From contig CAJTPZ010000002.1 of assembly GCA_910578395.1 (NCBI GenBank), forward strand, positions 194,543-258,542: 64,000 bases of DNA, given 5' to 3'. This document shows, one piece after another, positions 1-7,723 of this stretch; the first letter of the stretch is position 1; each line of letters begins with the position of its first letter. The DNA comes from an uncultured Muribaculaceae bacterium. Its GTDB lineage: Bacteria > Bacteroidota > Bacteroidia > Bacteroidales > Muribaculaceae. Position numbers and translations under genes: made by a program. Under the pieces are notes generated by a model. It saw only the letters and a program-made list of their open reading frames with translations, was not told the DNA's origin and did no database searches.

Positions 1-582
1 TTTCAATTCGATAAGTTTCTCAACTGAAAACTGCTCATGCACATGACATGCGCCGTTCCATAGAAGCATATCCCTGCCGGTTATTCTGTTTATATATCCT
101 CCGAGATTCCTGTCCGGACCAAATATGATCTTCGCATCCTCTGGTAATTTGTTTACAATCGACAAAGCGTTCGACGAGGTTACTACTATATCTGTAAGAG
201 CCTTGACGGCAGCCGAGGTATTCACATAACTGAGCACGGTGTGATCTGGATGATCTTTTATGAACTTTGCGAAATCATCGGCTTGACAACTGTCGGCAAG
301 CGAACAGCCCGCATTTTCATCAGGCACAAGCACCGTCTTTTCAGGACACAATATTTTTGCAGTCTCACCCATGAAATGAACACCGCACAGCACTATGACA
401 TCTTCCTTGAGTGTCCGGGCTATCTGTGCTAAAGCAAGACTGTCCCCTATGAAATCCGCCAGATCCTGTATATCTCCCTGCTGATAATAGTGGGCGAGAA
501 TCACCGCACCCTTTTCCTTTTTCAGCCTCTTGATTTCCTCCTTCAGCTCCTCACCGTAGGTTGCCTTTTCGTCGGCTTTCAT
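1..582 (-). CDS. nadA: Quinolinate synthase NadA, partial (C-terminus beyond the left edge)
   Basis: Quinolinate synthase condenses iminoaspartate with dihydroxyacetone phosphate to quinolinate in de novo NAD synthesis, using a [4Fe-4S] cluster in the cytoplasm. The first 194 codons are present, in one open frame that runs off the left edge. The family signature CGVHFMGETAKIL (residues 66-78, with cluster-ligand Cys66), the substrate loop HYYQ near residue 31 and GPDRNLGGYI near residue 160 are visible. The ATG at 582-580 gives the usual N-terminus. The partner gene nadB (L-aspartate oxidase), which supplies iminoaspartate, lies about 37 kb away at 37857-39440, so the pathway is split. The gene is transcribed divergently from holA. 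Confidence 0.95.
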   Translation of the reverse strand, partial: MKADEKATYGEELKEEIKRLKKEKGAVILAHYYQQGDIQDLADFIGDSLALAQIARTLKEDVIVLCGVHFMGETAKILCPEKTVLVPDENAGCSLADSCQADDFAKFIKDHPDHTVLSYVNTSAAVKALTDIVVTSSNALSIVNKLPEDAKIIFGPDRNLGGYINRITGRDMLLWNGACHVHEQFSVEKLIELK

Positions 583-1010
583 TATTATTTTTTTATTAGT
601 TGTTTTCTTTGAAAAAAATTTTTGTAGTAATAATAATGGATGTTGACAATGCTGTACAACTTTTTATGAGATGTTTTGCCTTTGTCACTTATCATCCTTC
701 TTCAATGTGTAATCTTATCGTTATCTACATAAGATTGCTATATAAATCAAATAGATACGATTTTATAAACACAATGTTGATTTCTTGCAAAGTTAATAAT
801 TTTTACTTGTAAATAGCTTAAAAAGTGTAGAAAAGCGTGTTTAGAAACTCTCTCTCCATTGATGATATCGTCAGCATTTCTCAACAATGTATGATGTCTA
901 TTTTTTGATTGTTGAAGTATGTTGATATTGCTATTCTTTATAAACATCGCTTTTAACATCTTTATTATCGTTATCCACACTTTGTTTACAGCTTATAAAC
1001 ACAAATTTTT
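583..1010. other. AT-rich divergent intergenic region nadA / holA
   Basis: About 430 bp of very AT-rich DNA with no convincing gene. The short open frames here have no recognisable family and low-complexity composition. On the minus strand 788-795 reads TAACTTTG, matching the Bacteroidota -7 pattern TAnnTTTG, which would give nadA a leader of roughly 200 nt. No good -33 TTTG was found at the expected spacing, so this is only a candidate. Confidence 0.4.
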
Positions 1011-1018
1011 TATCTTTG
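1011..1018 (+). promoter_or_regulatory. Candidate -7 promoter element of holA
   Basis: TATCTTTG fits the Bacteroidota -7 consensus TAnnTTTG. It ends only six bases before the holA ATG at 1025, so transcription would begin at or within a few bases of the start codon. A TTTG at 981-984 is present but 26 nt upstream, longer than the usual 19-21 nt spacing. Confidence 0.5.
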
Positions 1019-1024
1019 CCTTGT

Positions 1025-2047
1025 ATGGATACTCCTGTCGACAACATTAGAAAACATATTTCTGCTGGTAAAATAGCTCCTGTTTACTATCTGCATGGTG
1101 AAGAGGGGTTCTTTATCGACGAGGCGCTTGACTTGTTTGCCGGGTATCTTCCCGAGAGCGATCGGCCGTTTAACATGTTCACTTTCTATGCGTCTGAAAA
1201 GTCGCCTGATGATGTTATGGACATTTGCCGCAGATATCCGATGATGTCCGACCGCCTTGTTGTGATTGTAAAGGAAGCACAGACAGCCGGTGGTCGATGG
1301 CTGAATAAGCTTGCTCCTTATGTTGCATCGCCTTCGACCTCTACTGTGCTTGTTGTTGCTGCAAGAGGTGAAAATCCGGCTTGCAAGGAATTTATAAATG
1401 CTGTTAAAAAGGGGAGTGGTGTTGATATTGAGTTCAAAAAAGAAAAAGAGTCAAATATCAATGCTATTCTTGTTGACTTTCTGAATTCCCGTAAACTTCG
1501 TTATGAGCCAAAGGCCCTTGAAATGATACGTGAATACGTAGGTACCGATTTGTCTCGTATCTATAATGAGGTTGCGAAAATGAGTGTGGCTCTGGGGCAG
1601 GGTGCCACTGTCACTCCGGAGAGCGTTGAGAGTCTTATAGGGATAAGCACAGAGTACAACAACTATGAGTTGAAACGTGCGATTGCAGGTCGGGATTATG
1701 TGAAAGCTATAAAAATAGCAAAACACTTCACTGCAAATCAGAAAAACAATCCTTGGGTAGTGACTTCACTCACTCTTTTCGATCTGTTTTCATCGGCCCT
1801 TGTTGCATATTATACCCCTGGAGGCGATCAGAATATAGCAAAAGCTCTGGCACTGAGAGGTACTTGGCAGCTTTCCGACATTTTGTTGTGTAAAGCTAAA
1901 TACACACCCTGGCAGCTTATTGACATCATTTCTCTTATCCGGAGATTTGATGCCAGAGCAAAAGGAAATGGCAGTCGTCAGAACGCATATATGCTACAGG
2001 AAGAACTTATCATGGACATCCTCACGTCTCCGGGACGTCGTTCATGA
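1025..2047 (+). CDS. holA: DNA polymerase III subunit delta (HolA)
   Basis: Delta is the clamp-opening wrench of the clamp loader; with the dnaX product and delta-prime it loads the beta sliding clamp on primed DNA. The protein is 340 residues, normal for the family. It begins with the characteristic stretch VYYLHGEEGFFIDEAL (about residues 20-35), the region where related AAA+ ATPases have a Walker A; delta lacks a functional one. The frame is open from a TTG at 1016, but ATG 1025 gives the usual N-terminus and lies just after the promoter element. The same window encodes the partner subunit gene dnaX at 5658-7475 on the opposite strand. Confidence 0.9.
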   Translation: MDTPVDNIRKHISAGKIAPVYYLHGEEGFFIDEALDLFAGYLPESDRPFNMFTFYASEKSPDDVMDICRRYPMMSDRLVVIVKEAQTAGGRWLNKLAPYVASPSTSTVLVVAARGENPACKEFINAVKKGSGVDIEFKKEKESNINAILVDFLNSRKLRYEPKALEMIREYVGTDLSRIYNEVAKMSVALGQGATVTPESVESLIGISTEYNNYELKRAIAGRDYVKAIKIAKHFTANQKNNPWVVTSLTLFDLFSSALVAYYTPGGDQNIAKALALRGTWQLSDILLCKAKYTPWQLIDIISLIRRFDARAKGNGSRQNAYMLQEELIMDILTSPGRRS

Positions 2048-2093
2048 TCTTTTATATAATTAAGTTGTTATAATATTAATAATTAATTGTTCT

Positions 2094-2948
2094 ATGAAGA
2101 AAATTTCACTTATTATCATGTCTGTTTGCGCTTTCATTCCTTCGCTCTTTGCGCAGAGTGTAATATCTGTATCCGGTAAATCCGAGATGAGTATAACTCC
2201 CGACGAAGTCCACTTGCTCCTCACCGAGAAAGAATACCATAGCATAGACTTCAAAGGAAAAGTATTTATCGATTATGGTGATTACTCCTCCAACATAAAC
2301 TTCAATCAGTCGCTCTATGAGTCGACATTGCCTGATGATAAATTTCAGTTTACAGTGTCCGATAAAGTCTATGAAGGAAAGAAAAAAGATATAAAATACA
2401 CTCTTGTCGACATAAACACACTCGAAGATCGTTTGATACGTGCTGCCGTCAAAGCCGGAATATCAAAAGACAACATCAAGATCACCGATATTGGCGATTA
2501 CTGGCGTTGGCGCAATGGCCCGTTTCTTGTTTCTCGACAGTATGACTTGAAAATCACCGATCCTGTTCAGTTGAATAAATTTATTTCTTCTCTCGACAAG
2601 CAGGGAGTGACATCGATATCTTTTGGTGAACTGAAAAATAAGGACATGGAACAGTACGACCGCAAAGGACGTATCCAGGCTTTGGAAAATGCACGTGACA
2701 AAGCTACTTATATGGTACAGACATATAACGGTACTCTTGGATCTCCAAAAAGTATTGATGATGGAAATATGCCTATAGTGACTTCTCCTATGATTCAGCC
2801 GCGCATGTTCAAGTCAGCGGCAATAACTGAAATGGCGGATGAAGCTGGAAACTTTGATGCTGGATCGGGTACTCTTGAATCTCTCGATACATTTCCTGTA
2901 ATTAAAAAGACATACACTGTCAATGTAGTCTTCGATGTCAACTATTGA
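2094..2948 (+). CDS. SIMPL-domain (DUF541) exported protein
   Basis: A 284-residue protein with a clear signal peptide (MKKISLIIMSVCAFIPSLFA, then Q at residue 21), so it is exported to the periplasm or cell surface. The mature part opens with ISVSGKSEMSITPDEVHL, the hallmark start of SIMPL/DUF541 domains. It ends with TVNVVFDV, the usual final strand. The biochemical role of the family is not settled; some members affect oxidative stress or outer-membrane biology in other bacteria. It lies 46 nt after holA and is closed by the palindromic terminator at 2971-2998. The family call is confident; a specific function is not. Confidence 0.8.
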   Translation: MKKISLIIMSVCAFIPSLFAQSVISVSGKSEMSITPDEVHLLLTEKEYHSIDFKGKVFIDYGDYSSNINFNQSLYESTLPDDKFQFTVSDKVYEGKKKDIKYTLVDINTLEDRLIRAAVKAGISKDNIKITDIGDYWRWRNGPFLVSRQYDLKITDPVQLNKFISSLDKQGVTSISFGELKNKDMEQYDRKGRIQALENARDKATYMVQTYNGTLGSPKSIDDGNMPIVTSPMIQPRMFKSAAITEMADEAGNFDAGSGTLESLDTFPVIKKTYTVNVVFDVNY

Positions 2949-2970
2949 TAGACAATATCTATAATATTAG

Positions 2971-2998
2971 AGAGGGTGTTCATTAATGAACACCCTCT
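2971..2998. terminator. Perfect 28-bp palindrome, terminator between convergent genes
   Basis: The arms at 2971-2984 and 2985-2998 (AGAGGGTGTTCATT and its complement) form an uninterrupted palindrome. On the plus strand it is followed by TTTATTTTCTTT, the form of an intrinsic terminator for the SIMPL gene. The minus-strand stop codon of the convergent CDP-alcohol transferase (2985-2983) lies at the centre of the palindrome, so one arm also encodes the last residues of that protein. No T-run follows on the minus strand. Confidence 0.8.
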
Positions 2999-3915
2999 TT
3001 TATTTTCTTTGAGAAACGGCGGCATATCCGTTCATGTCTGAATATCATATAAATCATTATGAAATTGAACACCGTTATTTCAGCGGCGAAATAAAGCCAT
3101 GGCATTTTAAGTATAAGAGAGATAAACAGTGTTATGGCGCGCCAGTTGAATGTGAGAATATTGGTATATTTCATCAATGGTTTCGATGCGGCTCTGAATT
3201 CATCTCTGAACCATTGGGGTATTTCTCCGTCAGGCCATTTCTTATTTATGTCTTGGCGAAGTGTTTGCATCGAAGGACTAGTGCTCTCCTGCTGTTTTGT
3301 ATAACCTATGTAGAATGTAAGAGTAAGTCTCTTGAACCATTGGCTTTTGGGGGTTTCGGAGAGTTGTTTTTTCAGATCGGCCGAATTATCAAGCTCACTT
3401 TTACCATTGACAAAGAATAGATGAAATTGGCGGTAGGTGTCAGCCATTGCCGCCTGTTTGCCATGACAGATACCGGCTACGATAGCCATTATCCATATAA
3501 GCCATGGGTATTCGTTGAAAAATAATGATGTGTGTGGTTCTCTGAGGCAGATGGCGATATATATGGCGGCAAACCACAGGTCGCCTGCTACACCATCGAG
3601 TATGCGGCCGAGCTGTGAATATTGTTTTGTCATGCGGGCGAGCTGTCCGTCGGCGCTGTCATAGGAGTTAGCCCATACAAGCAACAACATCCCGGTCATG
3701 TTGACCCAAAAGTCATTGTAATACATCATGATTCCCGCTCCGACGCCGAGAAATATCGATGCAATAGTGATAGTGTTAGGGTGAATACCAAGTTTACGGG
3801 CTATAAGCGCCCACATATATCCTACCGGACGATAGAAAAACAGATCAATCGTTTCTTCAGTGTCAGAGCTTTTAAGAGTGCTTTTGTAGTTTTCTTTCAG
3901 TTCCTTGAAATTCAT
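2983..3915 (-). CDS. CDP-alcohol phosphatidyltransferase family membrane protein
   Basis: Integral membrane enzymes of this family transfer a phosphatidyl or phospho-alcohol group from a CDP-activated donor to an alcohol. The 310-residue protein shows the signature D86..DG..AR94 (eight residues) G103...D107. The final acidic residue is D112, one position later than the canonical D-x3-D, with Gly at 111. An approximately 90-residue hydrophilic insertion (about residues 165-255) separates the early and late membrane segments, making it longer than PgsA-type enzymes. It is the last gene of a three-gene minus operon, 24 nt after gtrA. Candidate substrates include inositol phosphate or a glycan-linked alcohol, but the sequence does not decide this. 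Confidence 0.75.
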   Translation of the reverse strand: MNFKELKENYKSTLKSSDTEETIDLFFYRPVGYMWALIARKLGIHPNTITIASIFLGVGAGIMMYYNDFWVNMTGMLLLVWANSYDSADGQLARMTKQYSQLGRILDGVAGDLWFAAIYIAICLREPHTSLFFNEYPWLIWIMAIVAGICHGKQAAMADTYRQFHLFFVNGKSELDNSADLKKQLSETPKSQWFKRLTLTFYIGYTKQQESTSPSMQTLRQDINKKWPDGEIPQWFRDEFRAASKPLMKYTNILTFNWRAITLFISLILKMPWLYFAAEITVFNFIMIYMIFRHERICRRFSKKIKEGVH

Positions 3916-3939
3916 ATTTCGCGTAGTGAAAAAGTAAGT

Positions 3940-4473
3940 TCATTTATTATGGATGCGCCCGTGCATCACGAAATTTGTTATTACGAGCGCTATATTGTCA
4001 AATCTTGTTTTGCGGTACACAAAGTATCGCTGGAGAGTAAAATTAAATCCGAGCGACACTATTATGGCAACAATTAGTCGGGCTGCTGTGAAGTAACCGT
4101 CAGGCTTGAAACCTATTGTTTCAAGAAGATGCCAGCGGCAGAGAAGCCAGTAGATAAATTGTGTTCCGCTGGCATTGAGAACCAGACTTCCAACCCATAC
4201 AAAAGCATATTTGGCTACAAGAGCTTTCCATGGGCAGTCGTCTACTCTGAATGTAAAACGGTAATTAAGAAGAAAATTTACTATGCCGCCTGCTATTGCA
4301 CCTATGGCAGCCGAGATCATAGGCGTAAGGAAGAGCCATTTGAACATAACGAAGCTCACGACAAAGTCCGTCAGACCGGATGTCTGTGACGATACACCTG
4401 ATCTGAGAAAAGTGCACACAAAATCGTTGCTGTAGACCAAATGATGACCTATATGCTTGATTTTTTTATGCAT
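3940..4473 (-). CDS. GtrA family membrane protein
   Basis: A 177-residue protein with about four hydrophobic segments and the GtrA-family NYRFTF motif (near residue 71) after the second segment. Members of this family help move or present lipid-linked sugars across the membrane for glycosylation of surface polymers, or accompany polyprenyl-phosphate glycosyltransferases. It begins three bases after the upstream ATP-grasp-like gene, so the two are probably translationally coupled, and is followed 24 nt later by the CDP-alcohol transferase. The association suggests synthesis of a membrane lipid or lipid-linked glycan. No glycosyltransferase is adjacent. Confidence 0.7.
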   Translation of the reverse strand: MHKKIKHIGHHLVYSNDFVCTFLRSGVSSQTSGLTDFVVSFVMFKWLFLTPMISAAIGAIAGGIVNFLLNYRFTFRVDDCPWKALVAKYAFVWVGSLVLNASGTQFIYWLLCRWHLLETIGFKPDGYFTAARLIVAIIVSLGFNFTLQRYFVYRKTRFDNIALVITNFVMHGRIHNK

Positions 4474-4476
4474 TTG

Positions 4477-5367
4477 TCATCTTCCTCCTTTTATTTGTTT
4501 TATTCTGCGTAATACATGTCGCGCTATTGACGAACTGGCCTCTTTGCGGCATGGTGCGAAGCTGGGCCAGTCGTTGACATCGATGATCATAAGTTCTCCG
4601 TTTGGGAGCAACATGCAATCGCCCCCGTAGATTTCAACATCGAGAGCTTCGGCTGCTTGTTCACACAGTTCTTTCAGTTTGTTTTTGTCAAGACCTTCTT
4701 TAGGTTCATCCGATGTATCCGGATCGTCAGGACTGAAATGACGTGAATCCATTGGAAGAAAACTATTGAAAAAACCTATATTCTTAACTCCGTAGAATCT
4801 TATAAGATCACCTATGACATGTGCATTTATGACTGCACGCCTTATCCCGCGTAAAAAATATTCGTGAAGCACCTCTTGTGCTTCTTCGGCATGTCTTACA
4901 AAGGTCACATCCTCCTTGTGCATCGAGTGATAGTCGGCTTGTTTTATCCAGCATTTATCGATATTCAATTCTCTAAGGATATTAAGCATCGACTTGTCTG
5001 TATCGACAGTGATATTCACCGGGTAAGGAATAGAGTGTCCCACAAGAATCCGGCTCATGCGCTCGCGGCGGCAATTTTCAATGCCATAGCCAGAGTTCAC
5101 TACATACATGCCTTCATCTTCAAGACGTTTGAGCATATCCACACATTTGGGTGAACGGCACATTGCAAGTACACAGTCCATTTCTCTTATTTCAGAAAGT
5201 CCTGCTTCATCAAGCATTCCAAACTGTTCCTCGCTGTACAGTCTCACCTCACAGCCACGTTTGCGCAATTGGTCACCTACAGCATTCATGATGGCTGCAT
5301 CATTGCCTATGTGATTAGGTGAATAATCACGTGCACGCAGTATTCCTACTATTCTTGCTGTTGACAA
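4477..5367 (-). CDS. ATP-grasp-like protein of unknown substrate
   Basis: A 296-residue cytoplasmic protein resembling the RimK/ATP-grasp superfamily. The C-terminal IDVNDWPSFAPCR (about residues 262-274) matches the Mg-binding acidic/Asn strand of that fold, preceded by GGDCMLLPNGELMIID. It probably forms an ATP-dependent carboxylate-amine (or similar) bond, but the substrate is not evident. No in-frame ATG exists upstream of the conserved N-terminal RIVGILRARDYSPNHIGND, so the start is called as TTG at 5367-5365. It heads an operon with gtrA and the CDP-alcohol transferase; a TATCTTTG box on the minus strand at 5400-5407 fits as promoter. Confidence 0.6.
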   Translation of the reverse strand: MSTARIVGILRARDYSPNHIGNDAAIMNAVGDQLRKRGCEVRLYSEEQFGMLDEAGLSEIREMDCVLAMCRSPKCVDMLKRLEDEGMYVVNSGYGIENCRRERMSRILVGHSIPYPVNITVDTDKSMLNILRELNIDKCWIKQADYHSMHKEDVTFVRHAEEAQEVLHEYFLRGIRRAVINAHVIGDLIRFYGVKNIGFFNSFLPMDSRHFSPDDPDTSDEPKEGLDKNKLKELCEQAAEALDVEIYGGDCMLLPNGELMIIDVNDWPSFAPCRKEASSSIARHVLRRIKQIKGGR

Positions 5368-5399
5368 AATTATTATTAAGTCTGTGATTGGATTTGATG

Positions 5400-5407
5400 C
5401 AAAGATA
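5400..5407 (-). promoter_or_regulatory. Candidate -7 promoter element of the ATP-grasp/gtrA operon
   Basis: The minus strand reads TATCTTTG, an exact TAnnTTTG match, about 33 nt before the TTG start at 5367. No clear TTTG is present 19-21 nt further upstream. Confidence 0.5.
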
Positions 5408-5657
5408 GCGATTTCCGCAGATAAATTAAGTTTTTATTTGGATGTGTTATAGATGGCTTGCTTCATATAATACACATTTTCATATCATTCGCGTTATATA
5501 AAAGGTACTATAATGCTGTATCTTATATTTTCGTAGTAAATCCGGACAGTTATGTATGTATAAAATATCGGTCGCCGTAGCACCATTGTTCTGGTTGCCG
5601 CAGACACTCGCATTTGCAATAAAGTCACATAGTCTTTTACATTTGTGTAAATTTGTT

Positions 5658-7475
5658 TTATGACAGCCGCAGATCCATTTCCTTTACGAAATCGGCCATT
5701 TGTGGATTGTGTTCAAGCAGGTGTTGATACACTTCACGGTCTGTCCATGTTCGTGGTGATCCCTCGCCTGAATTTACGGTAACGTTTAGAGTGATGAAGT
5801 CATTTTTAAGTTGTTTATGAAGATAGGGAAGTAAGATTGGTTTCTCCTCTTCCATAAGAACTCTTTGTAATTCGTTTTCAACAACAATAGTAAGAGTTTT
5901 ACGGTCATCTTCCATCTTCGGCATTGAGGCGCGCATTGTGTTGACAAGCCGTTTTTCTGTAGGCCTGGCATCCATGTATGACTGCCACACTTCCAGCATG
6001 TGTTCATTGCTGAAATTATTGTCATTTCTCGGTTTTGAAAGAGTATGCGTGCTTCCTGTCGATATATTGCCGTTTGGTCTGTCAGGATCATTTATGTTGC
6101 GCAATGACAAGCCGCTTCCGCATGTATTTCCGATACTTTTTATTTGTACAGTCGGTTGTGGTTGTTTTGTTGCGGTTGCACGGGGAGTGGAAACAGTCTG
6201 TATGGGTTTGATTCGATCGACAGATGTTGATGCGGTAGGAGTGGACTGTATGGCTGCTGACGGTGTTTTCGGCTGTTGGGCAGGTTGCTGTGTTGATGTG
6301 GAAGAGGCTGAGATCTTTGAAATAGGAGCGAGACTGTTGAGATGCCCCTCCTCCTTCTCGCTAAAGGCGGGGGAGGGGCTTAGTAGTTGGCACAGTTTTA
6401 TGAGTAGAAGTTCGGCAAGAAATGATTTGTTTGTTGCTTCACGGTAGTGGAGGTCCGCGTCATTGCATAGGCTCATGGCCTTGTAGAAAAAATCTGGTGG
6501 AAACTTCGCCGCTGCTTCGGCCATGAGTTTTTTTTCATCTTCGGGAGCTTCTACAAGTTCGAGTGTGCGTGGATCGCGGGCGGCCATCATGTCGCGCAAC
6601 CACGATGCGAGACCATTAATGAAAAAATGAGTGTCAAACCCCTTGTCTCTTATCTCCTTGAAAATAAGAAGTGCTGCACCTGTATCAGCTGAAGAGAAAG
6701 AGTCACACAACCGCTTGAAATAACTGCCGTCAAGCACATTCAGGCTTTCGATTGCAGCCTTATATGTTATGTGTCCGCGGGTTGATGCAGCCACCTGATC
6801 GAATATTGACAAAGCGTCACGCATTGCGCCGTCAGCCTTTGAAGCTATCACTCCAAGAGCCGATCGGTCAGCCTCTATGCCTTCTTTTTGAGCGACATCG
6901 GCAAGGTGAGAAGCTATGTCATCCGGGGTTATGCGTGCGAAATCATATATCTGGCACCGTGATAGTATGGTAGGTATGATTTTGTGTTTTTCTGTCGTGG
7001 CGAGGATAAATATCGCATACGATGGAGGTTCCTCAAGTGTTTTCAGAAATGCGTTGAATGCATTTGACGAAAGCATGTGGACCTCATCGATTATAAAAAC
7101 TCTGTATCGTCCTGTTGTTGGAGGTATAAGTACCTGGTCAACAAGATTGCGTATATCGTCGACCCCGTTGTTTGAGGCAGCGTCCAGTTCAACTATATTT
7201 AGAGATCGCCCCTCGTTGAACGCACGGCATGAGTCACACTCGTTACATGGGTTGCCGTCGGCCGTTGGGTTGGTGCAGTTTATTGTTTTTGCAAAAATGC
7301 GGGCACATGAAGTCTTGCCAACGCCTCGCGATCCGCAGAATAGGTAGGCATGAGCCAATCGGTTTGTCGAAATCGCGTTGCGCAATGTCATCGTCAGTGA
7401 TTTCTGTCCGATAACAGCATTGAACGTCGACGGACGATATTTGCGTGCCGAAACTATATACTGATTGTTTTCCAT
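5658..7475 (-). CDS. dnaX: DNA polymerase III subunits gamma/tau (DnaX)
   Basis: Clamp-loader ATPase that also couples polymerase cores at the fork. The protein is 605 residues from the ATG at 7475, which gives the standard start MENNQYIVSARKYRPSTF. The open frame continues 60 codons upstream through the duplicated region at 7513-7681, but that extension has no family resemblance. Visible: Walker A GSRGVGKT (48-55), zinc-module cysteines C67, C77, C80, C83, Walker B IIDEVH (about 130), and sensor 1 ILATTEKHKI. A low-complexity Pro/Ser/Thr/Gln linker (about 395-490) precedes a C-terminal tau-like domain. A run of eight A on the coding strand (6535-6528, codons 314-316) could promote slippage. 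Confidence 0.92.
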   Translation of the reverse strand: MENNQYIVSARKYRPSTFNAVIGQKSLTMTLRNAISTNRLAHAYLFCGSRGVGKTSCARIFAKTINCTNPTADGNPCNECDSCRAFNEGRSLNIVELDAASNNGVDDIRNLVDQVLIPPTTGRYRVFIIDEVHMLSSNAFNAFLKTLEEPPSYAIFILATTEKHKIIPTILSRCQIYDFARITPDDIASHLADVAQKEGIEADRSALGVIASKADGAMRDALSIFDQVAASTRGHITYKAAIESLNVLDGSYFKRLCDSFSSADTGAALLIFKEIRDKGFDTHFFINGLASWLRDMMAARDPRTLELVEAPEDEKKLMAEAAAKFPPDFFYKAMSLCNDADLHYREATNKSFLAELLLIKLCQLLSPSPAFSEKEEGHLNSLAPISKISASSTSTQQPAQQPKTPSAAIQSTPTASTSVDRIKPIQTVSTPRATATKQPQPTVQIKSIGNTCGSGLSLRNINDPDRPNGNISTGSTHTLSKPRNDNNFSNEHMLEVWQSYMDARPTEKRLVNTMRASMPKMEDDRKTLTIVVENELQRVLMEEEKPILLPYLHKQLKNDFITLNVTVNSGEGSPRTWTDREVYQHLLEHNPQMADFVKEMDLRLS

Positions 7476-7512
7476 CTGCTTAGTCACTTCACTATACTTA
7501 CTTATATGCTGA

Positions 7513-7681
7513 GAATATTCGACAGGGCATGATAATAGGCTGTCATTCAAAGCATGTTTAGTGTTGGCGGAGCCGATTCTTAAAGTCAAATATAGCCGGA
7601 ATATTCGATAAGAAGAATAGCGATTGTCATGCTTTGCATGGTTCGCGTTGGCCAACGCCGGTTCTTAGAGTCAAATATAGC
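7513..7681. repeat. Tandem imperfect duplication (two ~84-bp units) in the dnaX upstream region
   Basis: Unit 1 is 7513-7596 and unit 2 is 7599-7681. Both begin GAATATTCGA, contain TGTCAT...GCATG in the middle (7541 and 7625) and end with a 25-bp block matching at 23 positions (7572-7596 and 7657-7681). Each unit ends in a block that reads TATATTTG on the minus strand (7594-7587 and 7679-7672), a match to the -7 pattern oriented toward dnaX. Confidence 0.75.
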
Positions 7682-7710
7682 AAAAATTTATGGAATATGG
7701 GGATTTTTTA

Positions 7711-7718
7711 TAAATTTG
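7711..7718 (+). promoter_or_regulatory. Candidate -7 promoter element of the pseudokinase gene
   Basis: TAAATTTG matches TAnnTTTG, with TTTA at 7687-7690 exactly 20 nt upstream as a weak -33. Only five bases separate it from the ATG at 7724, implying a very short leader or none. Confidence 0.5.
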
Positions 7719-7723
7719 CATTT

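Noticed and set aside
583..1010. Small open frames of 70-77 codons between nadA and holA
   Set aside because: AT-rich low-complexity translation, overlapping on both strands, no family signal.
7476..7655. 60-codon N-terminal extension of dnaX
   Set aside because: It covers the duplicated promoter-like region and has no resemblance to DnaX; ATG 7475 gives the normal N-terminus.
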